DNA of 64,000 bases from Sipunculus nudus. Its lineage: Eukaryota; Annelida; Sipuncula; Golfingiida; Sipunculidae. The notes beneath the pieces were generated by a model. It saw only the letters and a program-made list of their open reading frames with translations. It ran no database searches and had not been told where the DNA came from. Made by a program: the position numbers and the translations under genes. Positions within the stretch are counted from its first letter, which is position 1. Each line of letters opens with the position of its first letter. Shown here one piece after another: positions 22,976 through 33,924 of the stretch. Location of the stretch: contig CM049321.1 of assembly GCA_026874595.1 (NCBI GenBank), forward strand, positions 23,493,979-23,557,978, written 5' to 3'.

Positions 22976-24315
22976 CAGACCTGGGGTCAATTCCGAATTG
23001 AATTGGAATTGAATTGAAATTGAAGAGAAAATTGAATGAATTGGAATTGAATTGAAAAAAAAGTGAAAATGAAATGAATTGGAATTGAATTGTAATTGAA
23101 GTTTACAGGCTCCACTGAATTGATCTGACTTGATGTGCAAAAGTTCAAACTCTCATATTTTCCAAAGTGTCGCATACTGGAATTGCTCAAGGTCAGTTTG
23201 AAAATCAGTTATGCCGTATTTGGTTATACTCAAACACAAATGCCTCTCATTAATGACACAAGGAGCATGATAATAGCTTAAATGCTTCTTAATCATTGTT
23301 CCTCAATTGTTTTTACCAATATCAGCATTATCAGCACAATGAAGATTACATAATATTAATATAATCATAAGCTTTTAATAGTAACAGTAATAATGATAGA
23401 TATAAAATAGAGCTGTAACAGTAATGACAATAGAAGGCAAAGGGTTAGAGTAATATTTATTACCTTCTATTATTTCCCATTCCCTCCTGTGCCATAAAGC
23501 ATGTGATCAGGTAATACTGAACTGACTTGTTCTGGTCCATGCAGTGACTTTCTAAGATATAGCAATCGTTACAGCATTCTATGCATGTCCCTGGAGCTGC
23601 TCTATTGATCTGGTGTGTTCAGACCAGCTGTTATCTGTGTAGTGACCAGTGGTTCTGATAACCTAGGGCACTTCACTGGACAGAACTAGCAACATCCTAC
23701 AGACTGCTGGTCTTTGATTGACCTTCCTATTGTTAGGGGATATACTGTGATCACCCCCTTCTCATAATTATGAAAATTGTTATGTTTTTCATCACAAAAA
23801 AAGAATATTTGCATATATATTAACTGCGCTAGGTAATAATGGCCACTCATTTGAAATCCAAATAAACCTTTATTCCTATTTAGGCAGTTTACCTGATCTG
23901 AAGGCAAAATTGCCCAGTAAAACTAGCAAAACATGCATGGCTGCTATGCCTTACCACATTGAAAACTTCATGTTAATGAACACTAGTATATGAAATATAA
24001 TGAAATGGTATTTCATTTAGTTTTGGAGCAATTAAAATTCTACCAAATCTGAACAAAACTTTACAGTAAGTTGTGTACTTGTGCAATAGTAATAGAACAC
24101 CTGTGAAAACACACGTTACCCACCAAATAAATGTATTCAAGTAACTGAAATTTTTTGATTGCGAATTGAATTTGAATTGAATAAAAATTATTTGAATTGA
24201 ATTGGAATTGATATTTTTCTCCAGCACATTGATTAGAATTGGAATTTAAGTTTCATAAAAGATCTTGAATTGGAATTGAATTGGAATTGAAAAATTTGAA
24301 TTGACCCCAGGTCTG
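22976..24315. mobile_element. hAT-like non-autonomous element nested in the MITE
   Basis: It starts CAGACCTGGGGTCAATTC and ends with the exact complement GAATTGACCCCAGGTCTG. It is flanked by the perfect octamer ATTATATT (22968-22975 and 24316-24323). The MITE at 55.0 kb has an unbroken ATTATATT at the same place, so the empty site is visible in this window. Both subterminal regions are dense in GAATTG/GGAATTGAATTG. An 8-bp duplication and CAG-type ends fit the hAT superfamily. No transposase frame is present in the 1340 bp. Confidence 0.9.
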
Positions 24316-24831
24316 ATTATATTAGAGGAGGGGTCCCGCCTGAACAGGGGTGTGGGGGTGGAGCCCCCATTTTAAACTAAATTCTCCTGTTCAAAAGGTA
24401 ATTGGTTTCCCATTTTCGCAATTGATGGCGCTTCAATCGCAGATATATAAGAACAAAAATCACCCTTGCTGGTATCTCGTCTTCACGGTTCTCTAAGTAG
24501 CATGTAGGGCCCCTATACTAGAGATTGTAGGTTTGATTCCCGATTCAGGCGACTTCAGATATTCAGCAGTAGTACATGTTAGAATAGTTGATATCAGTGT
24601 GAGGACATCTAGAGGGAAAAATATGACTTAAAACAGAGAGTGAGAAGTGGCAGTTTTATTTATATTTTTATGTTTCTCTGAAGCCCGCGTTCTTTAGTGG
24701 CTCCTCCATATTCCAATCTTTAACAATGTCTCATTCTAAAACATTTCACAGCATGTCCTTCATTTTTTGAGGTGTTGCATAAAATATTTTTTCTCAGATT
24801 TTACCACCCTCTCCTTAAATATCATCCTTGG

Positions 24832-25246
24832 TTTTTAGCTCAGCTGAATGTAAGTCATCTGAGCTATAGCGATCACTCTTTGTCCGTCGTCCGTCTGGCC
24901 GTCTGTCCGTTAACAAGGCTCAAATCGTAACCACTGGACCTAGAATCTTCTAACTTTACATCCAGGGAGGTCCATGAAAAGTCTCCTTGGAAACCTGGAA
25001 TTAGGTCTCTGTTACCTATTCTTCAGGCTATGGGGCTCCGAAGTACCCCCTGGAATAATGAAAAAATTGATACAAAAGCTCAAATATCTGAACAAGTAAT
25101 GCATTGATCACCATGATTCTTAGCATGGATATTGATCATTGGGTGTTTCATCAGTTTCTGTAGACTGGTGGCGCCACCTGTATTTTTTTTATTTTTTACG
25201 ATTTTTTTCTCAATTTTTGATACCTCAAAAGATGCGGTCATCTTTT
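24832..25246 (+). repeat. AGCTCAGCTGA-family repeat, 5' part
   Basis: Opens TTTTAGCTCAGCTGAATGTAAG..., followed by a GTCCGTCGTCCGTCTGGCC-rich run and TAACAAGGCTCAAATCGTAA. The same opening recurs at 25881 and 60438, and in inverse orientation at 9.5 kb. The copy stops at the inverted repeat that starts at 25247. Confidence 0.75.
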
Positions 25247-25880
25247 AAGGGGGAACTTGACACTTTATTGGCGCCCTCTACTGATGAAACTAAAAACTAA
25301 GAATATCTGGTATTATTATATTGTCATGAGGCTACATATTTTGCCGATTTTGACTTTTGTTGTCATGAAAACATCATGGCTTCAGAGCATCATTTTTGTA
25401 AAGTAACTAGGATGAACAATAATTGTAGGAATGCTTGTGTAACAGCTTTATTTAATTATTTTATAAATAGTCCCAAATATTTACATAGAAATTTTCAAAC
25501 AGAATAACACAAGAAGAGGCTTAAGTGCAGGAATATGCCAACGGCTGTCTTGTCAACTGTCAGTATCGAAAGTTGCAAGTAGATGATAAAAAAAGAACAT
25601 AAGTATCATCATATGATTGTAAGTGACACTGATGGTGTAATTCTGAAGAGATAATTAGTATATACCCATAGTTTTTTAGTGCTGATATTTATATTTCTTT
25701 TTATATGGGCATCTTAAAAGCTGATCATATATTGTTGACGCCAGAAGCCATTTATGTGTGGACTTGTTTTCTGTCTCACAACCACCAGCGCCACCTTTAG
25801 GGGATTTTCTAAACTAATAATGTCCAAAATGATCATATATTTGCCTTATATTTTAAAATTTAACCCATTGACATACGCAT

Positions 25881-28311
25881 TTTTAGCTCAGCTGACTTTC
25901 ATTCATGCTGGGCTATAGCGATGGGTCTTTGTCTGTCATCCTTCCGTCTGTCCGTCCAGCCGGCCGTCTGTTAGCAGGGCACAAATCGTAACCGTAGGGG
26001 CTAGGGCCATGAACCCTATGCAGTCTTAGAGGTTCTAAAAAGATCTCCTTGCAAACCTGAAATTAGGTCACTGCGACCTATATTCTTGAAGTTATGGGGT
26101 GTGTTTGCATCCCCCAGAAATAATTCTTTTAGCCAAAATTTTCATCCCAAACCTTCCATCTTTCACGTACAGCTCACCTACCAACATGGGAAGAACCATA
26201 ATTATTTTGAGGTCACAAGGTCAAAGGTCAAGGTCACAGTACCAACTTCTTTGGAAAGCCTGTGGATGCATTTTAAGCCAAACCTTTCATCCCATTCTTT
26301 GATCTTTCACATATAACTCACCTACTAAGTGGGAGAAGAATCCTATAGCTGTTGAGGTCACAAGGTCATAGGTCATGGTCACAGGATCAACTTCTTCGAA
26401 AAGGTTGTGGACACATTTCAAGCTGGACCTTTCATTCCAAACCTTTCAGCACTGATATCGCTTCTCTGCCAACAGGGGAAAAGACCTGTTGATTTTGAGG
26501 TCAAAGGTCAAGTTCACAGCACCCTCTTCTTGCGTGGAGTCTTTTTCAGGCAAACTTTTCAATCTATACTTTCCATCTGTCATATATGGCTTACCTACCA
26601 ATAGGGGAAGAAGCCTATTGATGTTGAGTTCAAAAGGTCAAAGGTCAAGGTCACAATATTGTTCTAAATGCTTGTGAACATATTTCAAGTGAAACTGTTC
26701 AACCCAAACATTCAGTCTTTTTCATATGCCACATCGATGCATCACTGAATGTGATTCAAACTTCATATTTATGGGTCTTTTTGCATGAAGAAAAAACTAA
26801 TTGATTTTGAGGTCAGCTGGTCAGGAGGTTAAAGGTTAAAGGTCTAAGTTATTCACTCATTGGTTGCCAAGTAATTACACCCGGCCAGATGTAATTGGTT
26901 AGTAGTTACCCATCATTTAGAAAGAATCCAGTTGATATGTGGGCAAAAGGCCAAGGTCATAGGTCAGGTCAACTTATTTTGTAGACCATCTCTATTTTTC
27001 TTGTACATATAAGCTTGCACTCCAGCTGGTACATCTCACAGTGTGGCTGTAATTGTGAGTGACACTGGTGACATATGACTCCCTTTTGTATCAGGCTATT
27101 AAGTGATAAGGCTGAGTGATAAGTACCTCGTTACTGCATAACAAAACACTGTTGTTGGAATACTTCAGCCAGGAATTAACACTACAAGAGTATAGTATTA
27201 AGGTTTAGCTACTGATTTATAAGATGATGGGAACATTTTGCAGTTTATTTTATGGAATATTAGCAATAAACTTCGTTTCCTAGATATCTGAATATTTTTA
27301 TATAAATCACCACATATAAAAGCAAGTGTTTGTTCTCATAATATGTGGATGTGTACTTGATTTAGGATGGCTTTATTTTATTACAAGACTCTTAGTCATG
27401 CTTTCTGCATTTCTATTCTTTCAGGTTTTGCAGTTTACCAACCCTGCTGACCCCATTGAAAAGCAGAGTGATAATAAAAAATATTTGACCTACACTTTTA
27501 CATTTGCATATCTATAAATCTGATATGAGCGTCTGAACAAGCCTTTTGAATTGTTTTGGACATTCATTACTGTAACATCATTTGGAGAATTTGCCCCAAG
27601 TTTGGTCTCTTGTTGGAGGATGTGTGATATCAAATGTCAGACTTGTCAGAAATCCATTATGTCTGCCAGTTAGCCACCTTAGAAATCCTTTTTTCAGTGC
27701 AGTTTCAGTAATTTACCTTCAATTTTTGGTCCGATTTAGAGAATGGCTGTTGTCTGATTTCAGACCTGTCAGAAGTCCAAAATGGCCACCAGGCAACCAT
27801 CTTTAAATTCCTTTTGATCATATTATCTCAAGAACTGTTAAAGTGAAGGCAGTCGGACGTTTATTAATGTAATCTTGCAAAGGATTGGGTCAAATATTTC
27901 TTAATAAATATTATCATCATATATGAAAGTGCAGTACAGTTGGCTTGTATTGAATAAAAATTCATACAGAAGCACCTGTTTCTCAATAATTCTTGCATGG
28001 ATTTCCTTGATTTTTTGCTATTTATTTTGATCTTATATTTGCCCTTTGTGGTGTTCCTTTTGAGACTGACAGGTATCAAGTAAGCTATAAGAATAGTTCT
28101 GGATACCTTAACAATCATACATTTTCCTCAGACCATCAATTCACTGTGTTTTAACCAGACATAGGTGATATATATTTCTGTTGTCGTAGAAAATTTCAAC
28201 AAATTGGCAAATTGGTTCTTCAATATTTTACTGGAAGTTGTGAATCCCAGCCCATGATGTCACAGGTAATGCTTGGCAGCTGAGCGTCATGACCCATGGG
28301 TCACTTGTTGT
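25881..28311 (+). repeat. long AGCTCAGCTGA-family copy with internal AGGTCA array
   Basis: Begins TTTTAGCTCAGCTGACTTTC and ends CAGCTGAGCGTCATGACCC...GGGTCACTTGTT, a tail also seen near 41180-41210. Both ends contain GCTCAGCTG or its complement. The internal part holds four ~140-bp units with AGGTCAAAGGTCA. No conserved reading frame was found, so it is probably non-autonomous. I associate this type of repeat with bivalve genomes from general knowledge, not from a search. Confidence 0.65.
26150..26720 (+). repeat. array of ~140-bp units, each with AGGTCA-A-AGGTCA
   Basis: DR1-type blocks lie at 26218-26230, 26363-26375 (one change), 26498-26510 and 26635-26647, so spacings are 145, 135 and 137 bp. 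Each unit also has a TCTTTCACATATA..CTCACCTACCAA stretch. It is the same unit family as at 3.6-4.2 kb. Confidence 0.85.
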
Positions 28312-28910
28312 CTTTAAATAAGATTGATATTTAATTCTGCATGTTTATTAAGAGTATTATGAAAAATACATTGGTCAGTTTTCTAAAATATGTAACTTTT
28401 GCTCCCCCCTCAGTTATAATATCATATAACAGCCCACCATAAGTGTCCATTTTAAACCTCATATACAGCAAAAATAAGCACATTGACCCCCAAAATCTAT
28501 TGCAGAATTTTACAAAGTATGCCTTTTTGATATCATGTGCAAAATATCTAAGAAATTCCATTGGTAGTTTAAAGTGTCATGTTCCCCCTTAACAGGGCAC
28601 AAATCATAAACTCTGGACCTGGAATCTTCTACCTTTACATCCAGATAGGTCCATGAAAAGTCTCCTTGAAAATCATTAGCCTATTTAAAATCTGATAGTC
28701 TATGTGAAGTTACGGGGCAACATAGATGATCACACCCTGTCAACACAGGGCCCTGTTCAGGTGCATGCCTTGCTGCGCTGACATAGAGTAAACATTGATC
28801 AAGCATGTCACACTTAAACAGAGTCTGCACTTGTCGGGCTAGTGCAAGCAAGTTGCTGGGACAGTGAGCTGTCAGTCAAAATGAAAATGTAACATTGGCT
28901 TTGGGTAACA

Positions 28911-29308
28911 GCATCTGTGGCTCAGGGAAAAAGCACAGGACTCAAAGTCCGGAGATTGTGAGTTTGAAACTCAGCTTAGGTCATGATATTTTCTTGTTCA
29001 GCCCTAACCCAGGGTGAGCACTCCACAGGCTTAATGGGAAGGCCATGCCCAATGGCAGTGTTTCACTCATAAACAAGTGGGCCTTTCAGGGGTTCTTTGG
29101 TGGTATGACCCTGCAATGGGGATGGTCATGCATCAAGGGCTTGCAGGCGCAGTATTCACAGGGTCTGGATGACGCCAGGATATAAAATGAGGCTGAGAGG
29201 AAGCGTGTGATACTGTCCTGTCACGTAGTCCAAGACCGGAATGGATTTCTGCAGATGTACATATAGATAGTTAAGTTAGCATTAAAAAGTAGAGGCAGTC
29301 ATCTTCAC
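28911..29308 (+). mobile_element. tRNA-derived SINE copy (within segmental duplication)
   Basis: The tRNA-like head TGTGGCTCAGG...GGACTCAAAG and the body (CCAGGGTGAGCACTCCACAGGCTTAATGGGAAGGC...GATGTACATATAGATAG) match the 8.7 kb SINE. Flanking sequence is shared with the 62.5 kb copy, so the two are one insertion that was duplicated. No target duplication was recognised and the copy is moderately degraded. Confidence 0.8.
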
Positions 29309-29889
29309 CGAATAAATACTTTGGCTCTGGGCACCCCTCGCTGGACTTTTAAATCCACTTTGCTGGCAACGGGATTCATGCAAGGTTTGGCCAAAAATAA
29401 ATAAGGTTTGATTCTCAGGCACTTTTTCCATAAATCAATGTGGGTAGGCATTTTTTTTATTTAAATTGTTTGTATGTTGAGATAAAAATGTCAAATGATC
29501 AAGGAAAATCATGGTAATAACAGATTAATTTTGCTAAAAAAAGCAAAAGCACTAAATAACAAAAAAATTTTATCAAAATTGTATGATTTATCTTCTTGAA
29601 AGAAATGTCCATGGGACTGGAGCTCAAATTTGGTAAGTTTCTATTGAAAATCAAAATGAAATTTTTGATGCCGGGGATAAAAATAGACGTGGGTGGTGCT
29701 TGAGAACCACACCTTTTATTTCTTTTGGCCTTACAATAATATAATCTTAATGTCATGATAGGTTGATGAAACAGGTAAATTGGAAGTGTAATATAACCTT
29801 TTATTTGATATGAGGCTGGCTTATTGAACCTGAGCACAGCAAACCTCCTAAATGTACAGTGCGCTTACTCATAGAAAAGGTATATTTTG

Positions 29890-29963
29890 GTTCCATTTAG
29901 ACGGTCCCATTTGGATGGGATCCATTTAGACGGGTCCCAGTTGGACGGGTCCCATTTAGACGC
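29890..29963 (+). repeat. five ~15-bp units, (T)CCCATTTRGACGGG
   Basis: Units begin near 29890, 29905, 29921, 29935 and 29950 with one to three changes each. They lie in sequence missing from the duplicated partner at 63.2 kb. Confidence 0.75.
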
Positions 29964-30164
29964 TTTGTTATATATACGTGACTTTATTACACACGTAAGC
30001 AGTCAGGGATTGAATCTTTATGAGAAAGCCATATCTAAATAATAAAACTATATATTTTGATCAAACACGGTATAAGTATGAAATTAAATGCAAGCCATGA
30101 TACTTGTGTACACGAATTACTAATCATCTGGACTAAGTGTCCATGTGACATGGACCCATCTCTG

Positions 30165-30312
30165 ACTGAAACCTCAGAATGCTTCTAAAAAAGTCCAAAT
30201 CATATTGCCCATTAACACCCACATGTGTGATTTAAAGCTTATTGCCCACCCGGTTAATAAGGGGTATTAGCCGCCCAGGTTTGCCTGCCCGGGTACTACC
30301 TGCCCAACCCTG
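30165..30312 (-). mobile_element. terminal fragment of a hAT element
   Basis: The reverse complement reads CAGGGTTGGGCAGGTAGTAC... and matches the end of the hAT element at 57014, including the GGGCAATAAGC and CCACATG segments. The next eight bases, GGTCTACG, correspond to GGTCCAAG in the duplicated partner at 63.58 kb, which lacks this fragment and so shows the target. I could not find the other terminus, so it is truncated or highly diverged. Confidence 0.65.
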
Positions 30313-30841
30313 GGTCTACGACTGTTCTTCACTGTCCCAACTAAACCAGTTGATAATTGATATGCCTGTGGTAAAAAGTTTCAAGTAGGTAAATGTTTAA
30401 AAATGATGATCCAAGTTTTATTTTAGTTTCTATCAAAACCATAGATAAATTATTATTTGTGTCAAAATGGTGTAATCCTGTATCAGATGCCTTGTTTTCA
30501 GATATCGGAATAAGGCATCCTTTAAGGCATGAAATGTGCCCCAAATGTTTATTTTCTCTGCAGATATCCAGTTGTAAAAACAAGAGTGAGTGTGATGATT
30601 CTCTACTTGTTGTCTGCATTAAACTTGTTGTTCATTAGCAATACACAAAGTCATGCCAAGATTGTTAGAATGTGGTATCTTGATAGGTGACGCCTTTTTG
30701 TTAATCGATATTCTGCAAGACAACTGAAGACAGCAAAGAAAAAAAACGTCTGTATACTTTCAATGTCTTTTTCGTGAACAAAGACCTAAAAAATGTTTTG
30801 CATGAGATCATTTAATTCAAATAATACACCTAATTTACAAA

Positions 30842-31017
<176 letters not shown>

Positions 31018-31259
31018 CTTGCTAACACACTTGAAAACTGATCAGATGAGACAGTTCTTGGAGAATATCAATTAAATAAAAAGTTCCACTGAAAATATCC
31101 CCTCATCGTACTTGCTTGGATTGTTTTGAGAATTGTTATATATGTTGAAGGAAGTTGATCCATTGTGCAAGACCAGGTAATCTTAGGAGGGTACATTCTC
31201 ATACTCTCATTTTCCAGAGTTAAAGTCAAAAGTGCATAGTTTCCTCGCACACATTATAT

Positions 31260-31710
31260 GACTTTATTTATTCTTGCACATTACAATGAAGCTAGTTGTT
31301 ATGGTAGCAGGAAGTGTTATTGACATCATCCTTTCTAGCCCCCCCCCTCCAAAACAAAAACTGTTGAAGGTTTCAAATTAAAAAAGAAATTACTTTCTGC
31401 TGAACAATTTACTTTCTGCCAATCAATTATATATCAGTAGAGATTTTTGCACCTCTAGATCAAGGACATGGTCTTTTGAATAAAGTTAATTCTGTGTAAT
31501 AGGACCTCTTGTGGGACTGGCCAAAAGTGGTCATAATTAACTGTTGGTCTTATAAGACAGGTTAGTTATATCCAGTATGAATGCTTTTGGTTCATGCTAG
31601 CTGGTCTTAATAGACAGGTGGTCTAACAGACAGGTTTTACTGCCAAGTAGGTCTGATCATGACTGTGCATCAACAAACTTACTAAGTTTTGTTTCTTTTT
31701 TCCCTTGTAG
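31260..31710 (+). other. presumed intron upstream of the zinc-finger exon
   Basis: AT-rich, with no open frame of note. It ends in a strong polypyrimidine tract and acceptor (TTTCTTTTTTCCCTTGTAG, AG at 31709-31710). Phrases such as GGTCTTATAAGACAGGT and GGTCTTAATAGACAGGT form small imperfect palindromes at 31546-31620. The upstream exon or promoter was not located. Confidence 0.55.
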
Positions 31711-33029
31711 TTGATTCAATGATGGATTCAAAACGTATGGGACAAAATGACCTGGATATGTTTATAAAGAAGGAGGAAGAACAGGGGTGCACCAAGAAGA
31801 ATACCCAAACTGAGGAACCCAGCACCAAAGTCAACGATGAAGAAATATGTCTGTACAAAGAGGAACCACATAACACTGAACATGGACAAAACATGGCATT
31901 CAATTATACGGACAGCGTCTTCAAGTGTCAGTTTTGTGAAAAGGGTTTCTCTGAAGAAAAAGTAATGTTAGGGCACATAGAATCTCACAAAAATGATATG
32001 TCAGGAAATATTGAAAGTTGCAAGTACACTTGTAATGAAGGTGACGAAAATTCATTTGGTCCGACTAAACACAGTGATATTGACACAGAAGAAAAAAAAT
32101 TGAAAAGTGAACAATTTGATGAATATCTTTCATATTCACATGATACTTCAAGCCATATAGAAAGTCATACGGGAGAGGGGCCATACAAATTTGGGCAGTC
32201 TAGTAAATCTTTTGCTCATTCTTCTTCTCCGGATGAACTTAAACAAAGCCACACTGGAGAAAAAAAAACATATACCTGTGGATTGTGTGATAAGTGTTTT
32301 ACACGTCCAAGTGATCTGAAGAAACATATCAGAACTCATACTGGAGAAAAACCCTTCATGTGTGAATGGTGCGGGAAGTCTTTTGCCCAGTCCGCACAGT
32401 TGACTAAACATACCAGGACTCACACAGGAGAGAAACCATATAAATGTGAACTATGTGGTAAGTCGTTCACTCGTTCAGATCATCTGACAACCCACATGAG
32501 ATCACACACCGGGGAAAAACCATTCAAATGTGAACGTTGTGGAAAATCTTTCTCCCAGTCCTGTCAACTTAATGTACACAACAGGAGTCATACCGGAGAG
32601 AAGCCATATAAATGTGAAAAATGTGACAAATCTTTTTCGCGTCCATATGAACTCTCTATGCATTATAAGGCTCATGCTGGAGAAAAAAATTATAAATGTG
32701 AAGTGTGTGGTAAGTCTTTTATTCGAATGCATTCGTTAAATGAACACAAACGAATCCACTCCAGAGACAAACCATATTCCTGTGGAGTTTGTGGTAAATC
32801 TTTCAGGCGTTCAAGTGAAAGGAATAGACACGTCAGAAGTCATACTGGCGAAAAACCGTTCATGTGTGAGTGGTGTGGGAAATCTTACACACATTCCTAT
32901 GATCTGCATGTGCACATTAAAAGTCACACAGGAGAGAAACCACATAAATGTGAACAGTGTGGAAAATGTTTCTCAGAATTATCTCAGTTGAATAGACATA
33001 AAAAAATTCATACTGGCAAGAAACCATAA
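31711..33029 (+). CDS. C2H2 zinc-finger protein, last coding exon
   Basis: A probable nuclear DNA-binding regulator. The exon follows a clear acceptor. The first in-exon Met codons are at 31719 and 31722, so translation may start here or continue from an upstream exon (the exon opens in phase with VDSMMDSKRMG). The acidic, Lys-rich N-terminus (about 60 residues, with an IKKE sumoylation-type motif) is followed by one isolated finger (CQFCEKGFSEEKVMLGHIES H), a spacer with a finger remnant that has lost its cysteines (YKFGQSSKSFAHSS), then nine C-x2-C-x12-H-x3-H fingers in tandem joined by TGEKP-type linkers. Finger 6 to 7 has SRDKP instead, and finger 5 to 6 AGEKN. Finger 7 has Arg where helix position 4 is usually Leu. 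It ends at TAA 33027-33029, right after a TGKKP linker. No KRAB, SCAN or BTB domain is visible in this exon. Target and function are unknown. Confidence 0.93.
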
Positions 33030-33175
33030 GTGTGAGAAATGTTTCACCCGTTCAGATTATTTGAATGCTGACATATGAGAACTAGTACGGGAAGTTTACA
33101 TGTTTTACCTGAAATGACATAGTAGAATTCACACAAGATAAAGATCATTCACATAGCGACAACCAATATGACCAG
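33030..33175 (+). pseudogene. decayed extra zinc fingers downstream of the stop
   Basis: Out of frame with the stop, HKCEKCFTRSDYLNA (three residues short of the usual CGKSF core) leads into HMRTSTG with small shifts. About 30 bp later LK.HSRIHTR appears with stops. These look like fingers 10 and 11, cut off when a small indel created the TAA at 33027 and now decaying in the 3' UTR. Confidence 0.7.
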
Positions 33176-33629
33176 TAAGATTTAGCATGACGCGTAATAA
33201 CGGTTATTTTTATCATCTTCGTAATGAAATACTACATTGATGTATTTTGAAGTGTATTTTTGTAATACAAATATTATTATATGTACATGTATATCGAAAT
33301 TTTGTGCACAGCTTGCTGTACTGGATATTTATGAAATACAGTCCGCTGTTCAATTCCTGGTGCTTTAATATTGTTACATTGAACATTAGCAATATATAAA
33401 TCAGTCTGTTCTTCCATCAACATAATAATGTGTTAATTCATTTAGTTTACTTTTTATTACTGATATTATTAATAACAGTGCAAAAGTGTCGAGTTTTGTT
33501 GTTTTGTTGAACATAAACATGCAGCGCATATTCTGTTATTACTATTAAATGTATACTATCTCATGACTTTTTCAACTCTGCAAAAGTTTCATAAAATTAT
33601 GTATGTCTTATGATCGTTTCACATATGTG

Positions 33630-33633
<4 letters not shown>
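33176..33633 (+). other. probable 3' UTR and flank of the zinc-finger gene
   Basis: AT-rich with no long open frame. No canonical AATAAA stands out; variants such as TATAAA and ATTAAA are present. It ends at a (TA)n tract that separates it from the Ty3/gypsy element. Confidence 0.4.
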
Positions 33634-33675
<42 letters not shown>

Positions 33676-33697
33676 GATGTATATATATATATATATA
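33634..33697. repeat. imperfect (TA)n tract at the truncated end of the Ty3/gypsy element
   Basis: TA runs interrupted by GTA and GATG. Recognisable pol sequence begins about 230 bp to its right (minus strand), and the intervening sequence may be element-derived. Confidence 0.9.
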
Positions 33698-33924
33698 ATT
33701 TTATATTTTATTGATATCCACACAGGAACCTAACCTTCACCTGTCCAGCACTGAACTTGATACGAAGCTCTTTTATTAAACATGAAATGAAGGGAAGCCG
33801 CAGCTCATAGAGCCTGCTGATGGCAGTACATGCATAAGGCCTATATACAATGCATACCGGATCGTCATGCTGGACCCGCGCAAGGACCTGCATGTATATG
33901 AAAAGGGATTGTCATAATACACTC

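Larger units (their letters stand above)
22824..24704 (+). mobile_element. tRNA-bearing MITE, copy 3, interrupted by a hAT-like element
   Basis: The left end GGCAGAACTATAGAAACCGG and right end (complement) GGAGCCACTAAAGAACGCGG frame a copy whose own sequence runs 22824-22975 and 24324-24704 (24316-24323 is the second copy of the inner target octamer). Flanking octamers TCCAAATT (22816-22823) and TCCATATT (24705-24712) match at 7 of 8. The locus at 55.83 kb continues CCTGGTATATC straight into the equivalent of the right flank and so shows the site without this MITE. The tRNA-like module lies near 24470-24550 (GGTTTGATTCCCGATTCAGG). Confidence 0.85.
25247..28590. mobile_element. segment bounded by a 21-bp inverted repeat
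   Basis: AAGGGGGAACTTGACACTTT(A) at 25247-25267 is matched, with one mismatch, by the complement at 28570-28590 (TAAAGTGTCATGTTCCCCCT(T)). The segment encloses a complete AGCTCAGCTGA-family copy (25881-28311). Sequence just right of 28590 resumes the same family at a position equivalent to 24911. The inverted repeat could be transposon ends. No transposase and no target duplication are seen. Confidence 0.5.

Noticed and set aside
22787-23190. Ser/Asn/Phe-rich minus-strand frames at the left end of the hAT-like element
   Set aside because: They are translations of the GAATTG repeat array (repeating FNSNSIH), not a gene.
32148-32991. Other open frames on both strands over the zinc-finger exon
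   Set aside because: Shadows of the repetitive finger coding sequence.
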